In this document: piece after piece, positions 36,877 to 45,535 of the stretch
How positions within the stretch are numbered: the stretch's first letter is position 1
Layout: every line of letters begins with the position of its first letter
DNA from: Ferruginibacter sp.
Lineage (GTDB): Bacteria > Bacteroidota > Bacteroidia > Chitinophagales > Chitinophagaceae
Length of the DNA: 64,000 nucleotides
Assembly: GCF_028288465.1 (NCBI RefSeq)
Contig: NZ_JAQBNR010000050.1
Location: 62,001-126,000 of the forward strand
Reading direction: 5' to 3'
Notes under the pieces: generated by a model
Seen by the model: only the letters and a program-made list of their open reading frames with translations
Told to the model about the DNA's origin: nothing
Databases searched by the model: none
Program-made: the position numbers and the translations under genes

Positions 36877-36914
36877 GATTTGGCCGCATATAAAAAATTA
36901 TATCCGGCCAAATC
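36877..36914. repeat. Palindrome P3 downstream of the AAA/DUF234 gene
   Basis: Seventeen-base arms with one mismatch (36877-36893 and 36898-36914) and an AAAA loop. The right arm TTATATCCGGCCAAA matches the right arm of P2. It begins 57 bases after the stop codon and is not followed by a T-run on either strand. Confidence 0.85.
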
Positions 36915-37040
36915 TATCCCCGGCAAAGTTGTAAAAAATATTCAATTCAATTTTAAGCTCCAATAAAAATGCATCAGCTGCTTGCACGTTTTAAAAAATT
37001 GTTTACCAGGTTTGGTTTCCGCCGAAAAGCAGACAACAAC

Positions 37041-37613
37041 TTATTGCAGCCCTATTTTTATCAATCCACTTTTATCCGCTTGTGTTATACAATCATTTGA
37101 AATGCAGGTAATGATAACGGTACCGGTATGTGATTGTATTCGCCGCAACAGGTATGCTGCTTCCGGGTTGCTGTATCTGTCATGCGCATCTTTTACATCG
37201 GTGCGTTTGCCAAACAAAGCATCGGCTTCATCAAATACTAAAACAACATTCATTTGCGCTGCCTTATTGAATACAGCATCCAGGTTTTTTTCTGTTTCCC
37301 CGATATATTTACTAACCACCGACGACAGGTTTACCCGGTAAATATTTTTTTGCATATTGGCCGCCAGCCACCGGCTGGTATTATCTGATATTCCTTTATC
37401 ACTTCCGGTTAATAACAAATGAGCTGCACCAACTTTTTTGGACCTGCCAATAAACGGGTACAGCTGTTTTTTTACAGCCGGTTCAACAGCAAGCAAACTG
37501 TCTGCGGCTACAACTTTTATTTGCCTTTCCGGCACTACTTTTAAGGCAGACTGTGCTGACGAATATACACAGGTTGCGAATGACAAAAATAGCAGGCAGC
37601 ATTTTTTATTCAT
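37041..37613 (-). CDS. Exported AAA-like protein lacking a Walker A motif
   Basis: This 190-residue protein starts with a signal peptide (MNKKCCLLFLSFATCVYSSA) and then resembles the AAA module of cytoplasmic ATPases. YIGETEKNLDAVF (103-115), Walker B VLVFDEADALFG (124-135), KRTDVKDAHDRYSN and a sensor-1-like SN (172-173) are all recognisable. The P-loop position reads GSDKGISD (70-77), without the GKT/S needed to bind ATP phosphates. The C-terminal lid and arginine finger are missing. The start at ATG 37613 gives the signal peptide; in-frame upstream codons look non-coding. It is either a decayed gene with an acquired signal or an exported pseudo-ATPase. ATP is not expected in the periplasm, so activity is doubtful. 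Confidence 0.65.
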   Translation of the reverse strand: MNKKCCLLFLSFATCVYSSAQSALKVVPERQIKVVAADSLLAVEPAVKKQLYPFIGRSKKVGAAHLLLTGSDKGISDNTSRWLAANMQKNIYRVNLSSVVSKYIGETEKNLDAVFNKAAQMNVVLVFDEADALFGKRTDVKDAHDRYSNPEAAYLLRRIQSHTGTVIITCISNDCITQADKSGLIKIGLQ

Positions 37614-37718
37614 AAAGATGAGTTTTAATGAATGGTTTAACTGACAAAATGAAGTAGTAAAATACGCTGTTTTAGTCACCAAACAAACTGATAGCAATTG
37701 TAAAAAGAGTCGAAAGCG

Positions 37719-38336
37719 CTATCTGGTAAACACGATAATATTCCCGTTCTGCAAATCGGTTTTTTTCGAGGTGAAGGCATGGGCAGATTTTAACGTAAAG
37801 CCTTGCTGAACAAACAGGTCAATGATTTGTGTTTTGTTTAAGAAGGGGCGCACACAATCATGAAATCTTTGCCCGGGATACTTTGGGTTAATCTCTGCAA
37901 TAATCACTTCACCTCCCGGCATCAATATTCTTTTAAATTCATTGATCATTTGATCGGGGTTTTCAAATTCATGCAGGGTTTTACGGCAAAGTATTTTTTT
38001 GTATCGCCCTGATGCCAGCGGAACATTGTTAACACCCCCAACGATGGTTTCACAGCCTGCCTGCATATTATTTACAAAACCGGGACTGGCAATGTTTTTT
38101 TTGATAATGGCCAGGTTGCTGGTGTCAATATCTTCCAGTACAAAATAAATATGAGGATAATAGAAGGCGATCTGGTTATCATGAAAACCCGTCTCACAGC
38201 CAATGTCCACCAGTGTATCACCATCAATCAAACCGTAGCGGCTGATTTCGTTATCATACACTTCCTGGCGGTTATAGCGGGTAACGCTACAGGAAATTAA
38301 TACAACAGTTAGTATGAACAGTAGATATTTTCTCAA
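37719..38336 (-). CDS. Exported lipoprotein with SAM-methyltransferase-like domain
   Basis: This 205-residue lipoprotein has the signal RKYLLFILTVVLISC with lipidated Cys16. A class I methyltransferase fold follows: motif I VDIGCETG (43-50), the acidic LEDID (67-71), and ILCRKTLHEFENPDQMI plus LMPGGEVIIAEI typical of motif III and the post-III helix. Translation appears to start at TTG 38336, because an in-frame stop lies 24 bases upstream and no ATG precedes the signal sequence. It shares fold, export signal and the (L/Y)HE(F/L)E(N/Y)P segment with the protein at 9942-10703. Substrate unknown. Confidence 0.75.
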   Translation of the reverse strand: MRKYLLFILTVVLISCSVTRYNRQEVYDNEISRYGLIDGDTLVDIGCETGFHDNQIAFYYPHIYFVLEDIDTSNLAIIKKNIASPGFVNNMQAGCETIVGGVNNVPLASGRYKKILCRKTLHEFENPDQMINEFKRILMPGGEVIIAEINPKYPGQRFHDCVRPFLNKTQIIDLFVQQGFTLKSAHAFTSKKTDLQNGNIIVFTR

Positions 38337-38626
38337 TGCGGACGCTCTTTGATTTTACTTTGGGTGTAAAGCTGCTGTTGCTAACAACGGTTCAGCCGTT
38401 ATTGAATTGCACAAATGTAAAATATTTATGAACCTGTTAGTTGTGTTCGCCACCACATTTAAAATTGACGTAACAAAGCGCCGCTTTGATTTGCTTCTAC
38501 TGCTGGCAATTTTACCAGTTCACTAAATAGAATGCTTTCAGGTGAAGTAAATACCCTGAAGGCAAAATAAAATCCATTTTACGCCAGACTAACTTATATT
38601 AGTTACTCCATTTAACACAGCCAGCC

Positions 38627-41098
38627 ATGACAAAAAGCCTCCTGTATTTTTTATTCTGTTGTATACTGTTTCAAACGAATGGCTACAGCCAGGATACAGA
38701 TAAAAACCTCATGAAGTTGTGGTATGATCAGCCTTCCCATGTTTGGGAAGAAGCATTGCCCATTGGCAACGGACATATTGGTGCCATGGTGTATGGCATT
38801 CCTGCGCAGGAACACCTGCAGTTAAACCACGATGAGTTTTGGTCAGGCAGCCCATATACCAATTACAACAAGCATGCAGGACCAAAAGCCCTGGCTACAA
38901 TCCGGCGAATGATCAATGATGGAGAGTATGGCAAAGCAGATAAGTACGCAGCCAATTTTATTGCTGAAAAAGTACATGGCGTAAACTATCAGCCGGCAGG
39001 CGATTTATACCTTGATTTCAACAATCACCAGCAATACAAAAATTTAAGACGTGAACTGGATATTGCAAAAGCAGTCTCCACCACCACCTATGAAGTGGAC
39101 GGTGTTCATTATACAAGAACCAGCTTTGCATCTTTCAGCGACCAGGTAATTATTATTCAACTGACAGCAGATCAACCCGGAAAAATTAATTTTTCGGCCA
39201 GTTTAAAAACACCTCAGAAACACAAACTGGCTATCGTTGGTAACAATACCTTAAGCCTCGCTGTAATTGCGCCGGAACACAGTGGCTTGCCCGGAGTGAT
39301 ACAGGCGTCAGTAAATGTACAGGTGCACAATACCGGGGGAATAGTGCAGGCAAAAGACAGTAGCATCAGCATACAAAACGCCAACAGTGCCATCATCTAT
39401 TTATCGATGGTTACCAATTTTAAGAACTACCATAGCATGATTGCTGACTCTATAAATGCTGCCAGGATCATTGCTGCAAAATCAGCTGAATTAGATAAAC
39501 AGGCCCGACAGAAAACATTTGATACTTTATTAAGCAATCATATAACAGCCTATCAAAAATATTTTAAAAGGGTTTATTTTGATATCGGTCAGACAGAAGC
39601 AACCGAATTGCCTACCAACGAAAGGCTGGCTAAATTTAAAGATGGCAACGATCCGCAACTGGTGAGTTTATATTTTCAGTTTGGCCGCTATTTACTCATC
39701 AGTTGTTCGCAGCCAGGCGGGCAGGCGGCTAATTTACAGGGCCTTTGGAACCCACACACCAATCCACCATGGGGAAGCAAGTATACTGATAATATCAACC
39801 TGGAAATGAATTACTGGCCGGCAGAAATAACGCAGCTTACAGAGATGCACGAGCCGCTGGTTTCGATGGTGAAAGACCTGAGCGTAAGCGGGCAATCAAC
39901 CGCTAAAATAATGTATGGGGCACGGGGCTGGGTACTGCACCACAACACCGATATCTTCAGGGCAACGGGTGCCATTGATGGGCCGTGGGGACTTTGGCCA
40001 ACGGGAGGTGCCTGGGTATGCCAGCACATGTGGGAAAAATATTTGTTCAACGGCGATAAGCAGTTTTTACAATCCATCTACCCGGCCATGAAAGGTGCCA
40101 GCGAGTTTTTTGCAGATGTATTGTATAAAGATCCGCACACGGGCTGGCTGGTGGTATCACCATCTGCTTCGCCTGAAAATGCACATGATGGCAACAGTCT
40201 TGCAGCAGGCACAACCATGGATAATCAAATGGTTTTTTCTTTACTTCACAATACCATCAAAGCCGCTACCATCTTGCATGCTGATCCTGCCTTTATTAAA
40301 GTAATGCAAACGAAAGCTGACGGTATGGCACCGATGCAGATTGGTAAATTCAACCAGTTGCAGGAGTGGCTCAACGACTGGGATAACCCGGATGACAAGC
40401 ACCGCCACATCTCTCATTTATGGGGTTTGTATCCTGGCAGTTTAATCTCTCCTTACCGCAGTCCAAAATTATTTGAAGCAGCTAAAACATCGCTGGTGCA
40501 TCGCGGTGATATTTCAACCGGCTGGTCGATGGGATGGAAAGTGAATGTGTGGGCAAGATTGCTGGATGGCAATCATGCTTATAAATTAATTACCAACCAG
40601 CTTACGCCAACGGGTGAAAATAAGGAAGGCGGCGGCACTTACCCCAACCTGTTTGATGCCCATCCGCCCTTCCAGATTGATGGTAATTTTGGCTGCACTG
40701 CAGGTATTGCAGAAATGTTATTACAATCGCATGATGGTGCGATACACGTGTTACCTGCTTTACCTGATCAATGGCAAAACGGTTCGATGCACGGTTTAAA
40801 AGCAAGGGGTGGATTTATTGTTGATATGGACTGGCAGAACGGACAATTGAAAAAGCTTGTTATAACGTCTGCCCTTGGCGGCAATTGCCGTATCAGGAGT
40901 TACGAACCAATGGAATTGAAGGATGCCCATCAGGTTGAAGGAAGGAATACTACTAACTCAAATCCTTTTTATGAAGTGTTGTCAATCAAGGCACCGGTTA
41001 TTGCAGCCACCGCAACGCCTGCGGAACCAGTTTTAAAAAAGGTATACGAATATGATTTGCCTACAGCAGCAGGTAAGACTTACGTGTTTGAGCTTTAA
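38627..41098 (+). CDS. GH95 family alpha-L-fucosidase or related glycosidase
   Basis: This 823-residue secreted enzyme has a signal peptide (about 1-21) and typical GH95 organisation. The N-terminal beta-sandwich carries WYDQPSHVWEEALPIGNGHIGAMVYG and LNHDEFWSGSPY. An (alpha/alpha)6 barrel (QGLWNPHTNPPWGSKYTDN, NLEMNYWPAEIT, WVLHHNTDIFRAT, SPSASPEN, RHISHLWGLYPG) and a C-terminal beta domain follow. GH95 enzymes remove alpha-1,2-fucose from glycans by inversion; some act on L-galactose of plant xyloglucan. Length is normal. No SusC/SusD or regulator genes are adjacent, so it acts outside a visible polysaccharide utilisation locus. Confidence 0.92.
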   Translation: MTKSLLYFLFCCILFQTNGYSQDTDKNLMKLWYDQPSHVWEEALPIGNGHIGAMVYGIPAQEHLQLNHDEFWSGSPYTNYNKHAGPKALATIRRMINDGEYGKADKYAANFIAEKVHGVNYQPAGDLYLDFNNHQQYKNLRRELDIAKAVSTTTYEVDGVHYTRTSFASFSDQVIIIQLTADQPGKINFSASLKTPQKHKLAIVGNNTLSLAVIAPEHSGLPGVIQASVNVQVHNTGGIVQAKDSSISIQNANSAIIYLSMVTNFKNYHSMIADSINAARIIAAKSAELDKQARQKTFDTLLSNHITAYQKYFKRVYFDIGQTEATELPTNERLAKFKDGNDPQLVSLYFQFGRYLLISCSQPGGQAANLQGLWNPHTNPPWGSKYTDNINLEMNYWPAEITQLTEMHEPLVSMVKDLSVSGQSTAKIMYGARGWVLHHNTDIFRATGAIDGPWGLWPTGGAWVCQHMWEKYLFNGDKQFLQSIYPAMKGASEFFADVLYKDPHTGWLVVSPSASPENAHDGNSLAAGTTMDNQMVFSLLHNTIKAATILHADPAFIKVMQTKADGMAPMQIGKFNQLQEWLNDWDNPDDKHRHISHLWGLYPGSLISPYRSPKLFEAAKTSLVHRGDISTGWSMGWKVNVWARLLDGNHAYKLITNQLTPTGENKEGGGTYPNLFDAHPPFQIDGNFGCTAGIAEMLLQSHDGAIHVLPALPDQWQNGSMHGLKARGGFIVDMDWQNGQLKKLVITSALGGNCRIRSYEPMELKDAHQVEGRNTTNSNPFYEVLSIKAPVIAATATPAEPVLKKVYEYDLPTAAGKTYVFEL

Positions 41099-41337
41099 TG
41101 AGCCGCTCCCAAATGCTATACAGTAAAAGTGTGCGACGCCAATGAAGCTTAATAGCAGCACTTCGGCCCGGTCAAAAAATACCCTCCATACATTGAACTG
41201 CTTCAATCAACGGGCACTTGCATAAGTTGTCAAATGCATTCGTTACTTGCTGTAAGAAAATCATAAGGTATAAAACCCTGGTAGTGCGCTGCAGCAGGAA
41301 TCAAAAAATCGTATATTACAAGTAAAATATTCTGGTT

Positions 41338-42387
41338 ATGGAAGATTTTAAATGCTTTGCAAACCGGCTGAGTGTAATAACTGCTTTCCTTGCATTATTA
41401 ATGTGTGCAACAATTTCATGCACCGGGCAGTCCACGCCAAAACGAGCCTTACTGGCTTTATCAAAAACCAACCATACACTGGCGATTGTTGATCCGGCTT
41501 CGCTGGCTATTCTTGCACGCATTCCTGTTGGTGAAGATCCGCACGAAGTGGTTGCATCCACCGATGGTAAAACGGCTTACGTTTGCATTTATGGTGGTGG
41601 CAGTTTGCATGAGCTGAATGTGATTGACCTGGTGGCACAAAAACCTTTACTCAACATTGATACAAGACCATTGTACGGTCCGCATGATGTGAGCTTTGTA
41701 AACGGGAAAGCATGGTTTACTGCAGAAGGTTCCAAATCTATCGGTCGTTATGACGCCGCCACCGGCAAGCTCGACTGGAGTATGGGAACAGGCCAGGACA
41801 GAACGCATATGATTTATGTGAGCCCGGATGCCAAACGAATTTATACCACCAACGTCTCTTCCGGAACGGTGAGCATTTTAATTGATACATTGCTACAGCC
41901 CGGAAAAATGGCACCTCCCAATGCAAAGCCACATGAAGACTGGACGCAAACTGTTGTTGCAACTGCAAGAGGTTCTGAAGGCTTTGACGTGTCGCCCGAT
42001 GGTAAAGAATTATGGACCGCCTCCAGCGAAGACGGTAGCATTTCTATCATCGACCTGGCAGCAAAAAAACTGTCTGCGAAAGTAGATGGTAAGGTGAATG
42101 GTGCCAACAGGCTGAAGTTTACACCGGATGGAAAACAGGTTTTTATCTCCAGTCTGCAAACGGGCGAACTGACTGTTTTTGATGCGCAATCCCGGAAAGA
42201 AATAAAACGAGTAAAACTAGGTAAAGGTGCCGCAGGTATTTTGATGGATCCTTTGGGTAACCGTGCGTTTGTCGCCTGTTCCGCAGATAATTATATTGCG
42301 TTGATCGACCTAAAAACGCTGGAAGTAATTCGGCGGCTTGATGTTGGAGGTGTGCCCGATGGATTAGCGTGGGCGGTTCAGCAGTAG
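41338..42387 (+). CDS. YVTN-repeat beta-propeller lipoprotein
   Basis: This 349-residue exported protein has an N-terminal signal with a lipobox-like TISC (around residue 28). It then consists of about seven propeller blades with repeats such as SLAILARIPVGEDPHEVVASTDGKTAYV, RIYTTNVSSGTVSIL and VFISSLQTGELTVF. It belongs to the YncE/cytochrome D1-like 40-residue propeller family. Such propellers bind ligands or partners and generally lack catalysis. No heme motif is seen. It stands alone, followed by a long hairpin that probably ends its transcript. Confidence 0.82.
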   Translation: MEDFKCFANRLSVITAFLALLMCATISCTGQSTPKRALLALSKTNHTLAIVDPASLAILARIPVGEDPHEVVASTDGKTAYVCIYGGGSLHELNVIDLVAQKPLLNIDTRPLYGPHDVSFVNGKAWFTAEGSKSIGRYDAATGKLDWSMGTGQDRTHMIYVSPDAKRIYTTNVSSGTVSILIDTLLQPGKMAPPNAKPHEDWTQTVVATARGSEGFDVSPDGKELWTASSEDGSISIIDLAAKKLSAKVDGKVNGANRLKFTPDGKQVFISSLQTGELTVFDAQSRKEIKRVKLGKGAAGILMDPLGNRAFVACSADNYIALIDLKTLEVIRRLDVGGVPDGLAWAVQQ

Positions 42388-42415
42388 CATTATTATTAAT
42401 AAGTGATAGCTTCAA

Positions 42416-42458
42416 AAGTGTCATAAAAATGAAAGCATTCTTTCTTTTTATGACACTT
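42416..42458 (+). terminator. Terminator of the beta-propeller gene
   Basis: Fourteen-base arms (42416-42429 and 42445-42458) extend into an inner GAAAG/CTTTC stem with loop CATT, followed by AATTTTTA. It is 28 bases after the stop codon. Confidence 0.75.
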
Positions 42459-42575
42459 AATTTTTACAATAGTGTTGTATGCAAATCTGGCACGGGCGGT
42501 GCATCCAACATTAACAATAGGTGGCTGCGTATTGCTTATACCACTAAATCAACTTTCAAAATGCATTGTTAACAC

Positions 42576-42824
42576 TTACATACTCTCCTGTGCAAATTCA
42601 TCCGCCCTTTTAACTATCTTCGACTCCCCGTTGCCTTTAAATCCTGCGAACTTTTCTTTACCCTGGTTTATTTTGTCTTTTACTTCATCAGCTAATTTTT
42701 GTTTTTGTTTTTTTATTTTTTTTCTTGTTTCAGTGCCTTTATCCGGTGCAAATAAAATTCCTGTAATAAGTCCGGCGACGGCCCCTGCGGCAATTGCTGT
42801 GAATATTTTGTTTGAATTTTTCAT
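42576..42824 (-). CDS. YtxH-domain protein
   Basis: This 82-residue protein has one N-terminal glycine-rich membrane segment (IFTAIAAGAVAGLITGILFAP) followed by the typical DKGTETRKKIKK sequence and a charged, helical, coiled-coil-like tail. YtxH proteins are small inner-membrane proteins linked to general stress in other bacteria; their molecular role is unknown. The gene is alone on this strand, with its promoter in the gap above 42824. Confidence 0.85.
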   Translation of the reverse strand: MKNSNKIFTAIAAGAVAGLITGILFAPDKGTETRKKIKKQKQKLADEVKDKINQGKEKFAGFKGNGESKIVKRADEFAQESM

Positions 42825-43064
42825 GGCCTTTAATTTTATATTTTAAATAATAACTCAAGGTAAAGCTGCGCCTGCACCGGAAAAATGACCGCTATCAGCC
42901 GAAGTTTTGACGGTTATCAATACAATTAAAAAAAGTCTTGAATGTAATTTTTGTCGCTATAAAAACGCTGATGTCAATTAGGCAATTTGCTGACTGCAGA
43001 TATTTTCCGGCATTTATCCAGGCACTATTTTTATGCAGGTTTTTCATAGGATATTGGATTAAAC

Positions 43065-43098
43065 GGGGCTGGATTTTTATCCCAGGCCCCTTTTTTTT
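43065..43098 (+). terminator. Orphan intrinsic terminator
   Basis: The arms GGGGCTGG (43065-43072) and CCAGGCCCC (43082-43090, one bulge) are followed by eight T residues, a strong plus-strand terminator. No plus-strand gene precedes it between 42825 and 43065, so it may end an unrecognised small RNA in that gap. The remainder of the gap 42847-43176 shows nothing else. Confidence 0.6.
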
Positions 43099-43176
43099 CT
43101 TCAACGGCATTATAATTTAACGATCAATACCTTAACGATGCACACTTTTTTGCGTCAATAACAACACCCTCTTAAA

Positions 43177-43193
43177 GCCGGGGAAAGCCCGGC
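43177..43193 (-). terminator. Hairpin after the HExxH protein gene
   Basis: Six-base GC arms (43177-43182 and 43188-43193) with a GAAAG loop lie 40 bases beyond the stop codon of the minus-strand gene and are followed on that strand by a short TTT. It is a weak terminator candidate. Confidence 0.45.
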
Positions 43194-43232
43194 AAAAACT
43201 AACCGGGTATTAAATACTCTTAGAAAAAATTA

Positions 43233-44105
43233 CTATCGGGGTACATAACTATTGGTTGAAAATCTTTCGGCTTCAAACTCATAAAAATTCCGGTAATAGT
43301 GTTGACCCAGCCGTACCCTGTAGAGTGTATAATATGGCAGAAATAAAAAAGGAATATCAGCATACACGTACCTGGAAAATATTTTTTTCAAAGTTGTTGA
43401 GTTTGTCTTTTTATAAAAAGGCTGTAGCCAGGTATTAAAAACCTGGTATTCGTTATATTGAAAACGGTGTATTAATTCATGAGAAAGTATCCTGTCTTTT
43501 GTGTAACCACTTTGCGGGCCATAGGCATACACAATCGCTCTGCCGAATGTTACGCCGGATGTGCCTTCCGAAAGAGTTGGCAAATTCAAAAGATTGTTAT
43601 TCTTAAAAATAATCTCTCCTGTCCGCAGGCTGGTACCTGCATCAAATTTTCCGTAATTCGCCGCAATAATAGTTGCTACCAATGCTTCAGGTAATAACCT
43701 TGCTTTGATTTTTTTTGTCGCTGACGAAAAATCAAACCTGAGCAGTCCGGCATCAATAGTCCAGTTTTGCAGCAATGGAGCGTATGCTGCTGCATTTTCT
43801 ATAATGGAATATCCTGCGGCATGCAGTAGCTTCGCAGGCCAGGCATATACATCCTGCTGATTTTTATTTACCAGGTATACAACTTTCTTGCCTGAATAAT
43901 TGATTAGTCCGCCAATGCTTCCCTGCCAAAATCCTCTTACAAAAGCTTTTTTCCAGTTCACCTCTTTTGGTTTGTTAATTACAGATCCTATACCGGCACT
44001 AAAGCCTCCAAAGGCAACATTGTAAGCAAGCACTGTTCTTTCCTGGTGCTGGGCAGACGCGTTTAAAAAAAGCAGTAATAATGCAATCGTGGCTATTCTG
44101 CTCAT
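43233..44105 (-). CDS. Exported protein of unknown function with an HExxH motif
   Basis: This 290-residue protein has a signal peptide (MSRIATIALLLLFLNASAQ). The sequence contains SHELIHRFQYNEY near residue 220, an HExxH zinc motif, and a later FEAER near residue 280 that could supply another ligand. The first part has glycine-rich stretches (AFGGFSAGIGSVI, GFWQGSIGGLINY) that may be membrane-associated. The C-terminal third is hydrophobic and aromatic (YADIPFLFLPYYTLY). I do not recognise a named family; a membrane-associated metalloprotease-like protein is possible. The start is ATG 44105; a TTG two codons earlier is less likely. Confidence 0.65.
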   Translation of the reverse strand: MSRIATIALLLLFLNASAQHQERTVLAYNVAFGGFSAGIGSVINKPKEVNWKKAFVRGFWQGSIGGLINYSGKKVVYLVNKNQQDVYAWPAKLLHAAGYSIIENAAAYAPLLQNWTIDAGLLRFDFSSATKKIKARLLPEALVATIIAANYGKFDAGTSLRTGEIIFKNNNLLNLPTLSEGTSGVTFGRAIVYAYGPQSGYTKDRILSHELIHRFQYNEYQVFNTWLQPFYKKTNSTTLKKIFSRYVYADIPFLFLPYYTLYRVRLGQHYYRNFYEFEAERFSTNSYVPR

Positions 44106-44241
44106 TAGCAATAATTATGGTATGCATAAGCCTCCATAATAGACATACCAGGGAGATGGGATATTTTAGAAGCTTATTATGCTATGAAAATAGCGTATTA
44201 TGCCGATACTTTGTATGAAGTTTAAACTAGAATTTGCAATT

Positions 44242-44919
44242 TCAATTTTTTTGATAAATCTTTAAATCAGCAAAATAACCTTCAGTTCCAACCTCTACTC
44301 AAAGGCCGATAGAACCGGACAAATCTGCGCCGTGTTTCAAATCATTTACAACCAAAGACGGTTGTTTGTTATTATCCAGGAATAATTTTGCCTGTGCATC
44401 TTTCACTTCAATACGCATGGTGATCCATCTGTTCATTTCCATATCGGCATAGGCTTCATAGCGCTCGGGAGATTCCTTTCGCAGGCGATCAAATTTATAA
44501 CCGGGGTAAGCATAACATTGAATGGAATGATTGCGTCGTACCTTGTCATCCACCCTTGCATTGACGGGGCGGATATAAATACTTTCATATTTTGTGCTGC
44601 TGTCGTTGATACGGAAAGCAACGCCGATAAAGCCTCTTGCAAAGTCTGGTGCATTTTTTAACAGCCTGCTCAATACCTTTACTTCAATCGTTCCATTCTT
44701 AAAATCAATTCCCCTGATCTTCACAAAAGTTGGCTCGTCCACTTCTTTTACACTGGAATCCTTTATAACTTTCAATACATTTTTTCCCTTCATCTTTTCA
44801 AGTGATAGGTAGACATGAACTGGCTCAACGTTGTTCTTATTAAGGCTGATTAATTGTGCGTGCAGGTTGTTTGCCAGCATAGCAAAACAGCTTAACAGGA
44901 GTAGACAAATATCCTTCAT
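44242..44919 (-). pseudogene. Secreted lectin-fold/DUF1080-like protein with a premature TGA
   Basis: The reading frame from ATG 44919 encodes a signal peptide (about 1-21) and a jelly-roll domain similar to laminin-G/DUF1080-like sugar-binding or glycosidase-accessory domains (VKIRGIDFKNGTIEVKVL, ARGFIGVAFRINDSSTKYESIYIRP, RWITMRIEVKDAQAKLFLDN). It stops at TGA 44301-44299 after GSIGL. The same frame then continues VEVGTEGYFADLKIYQKN to a stop at 44242, and family members have tryptophan where the TGA lies (GLWV). The last strand of the fold is thus cut off by one base change. The 206-residue product may be unstable or may still fold; other genes here use TGA as a normal stop. Confidence 0.7.
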
Positions 44920-44938
44920 AAATATTTTTTTACAAATG

Positions 44939-45493
44939 CTATTGTTCCAATGACGGATCTATCACGCCCGCATTATACCTTTTATCCAATTTTTTATACA
45001 AGGCAGTTGGTTCAACCGTTATAAATACTTCCAGCGTAGGGCCAACATACAGTCCCAGCAGATGCCCGCCATGTACTAACCCGTTTTTATCTGCTACGCT
45101 TACATGCGTATGGGCAACCGGCTTACCATTGAATATGGCGATATTGCCAATGAAGGAAGCAATCTCTGAGGTGTCAATGGATATCACTTTAAACATCTTT
45201 TTTTCATAGTTAAAGAAACCAACCTTGCCATAAAATACATCGCCAATGGCTGTATAGTGGGCACTTTTTACATGATATTGTTGGGCAAAATCGTTCAGGC
45301 CTGATCTTACTTCATCACCCGGTGAAAAAACAAGTGAATATGTTTTTGTTTCACCATTGGTGCTTAGCAGTTTTACTTTTGCTCCAGGTGCCTTACCAGT
45401 TTCAACAGGTTGGGTTGGTGATACAAAGTCCTGTGCCTTCGCGGTGAGACCCACGTTGATTGCAAGGAAACTAAAAAGAATAAATTGTTTCAT
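44939..45493 (-). CDS. Exported PPC/DUF296-domain protein
   Basis: This 184-residue protein has a signal peptide (about 1-20, ending AKAQ) and a PPC/DUF296 domain (about 50-165). The metal-binding histidines of bacterial PPC proteins are present: His128 and His130 in AHTHVSV, His141 and His144 in VHGGHLL, and the segment GPTLEVFI is typical. PPC domains are known as DNA-binding in plants and as uncharacterised trimeric proteins in bacteria; export makes a DNA role improbable here. It is in a run of minus-strand genes with two hydrolases and pirin, so a periplasmic enzyme or binding role is likely but unproven. Confidence 0.8.
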   Translation of the reverse strand: MKQFILFSFLAINVGLTAKAQDFVSPTQPVETGKAPGAKVKLLSTNGETKTYSLVFSPGDEVRSGLNDFAQQYHVKSAHYTAIGDVFYGKVGFFNYEKKMFKVISIDTSEIASFIGNIAIFNGKPVAHTHVSVADKNGLVHGGHLLGLYVGPTLEVFITVEPTALYKKLDKRYNAGVIDPSLEQ

Positions 45494-45535
45494 GACTTTA
45501 TTAAAATTAAGTTCAGAATGGATTTAATGGATGGG

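Noticed and set aside
36969..37100. A 43-codon plus-strand frame (MHQLLARFKKLF) after palindrome P3.
   Set aside because: Its end overlaps the exported AAA-like gene on the other strand and no independent evidence supports it.
38337..38626. A possible promoter or operator in the divergent gap between the lipoprotein methyltransferase and the GH95 gene.
   Set aside because: No palindrome or Bacteroidota promoter consensus clear enough to report was seen.
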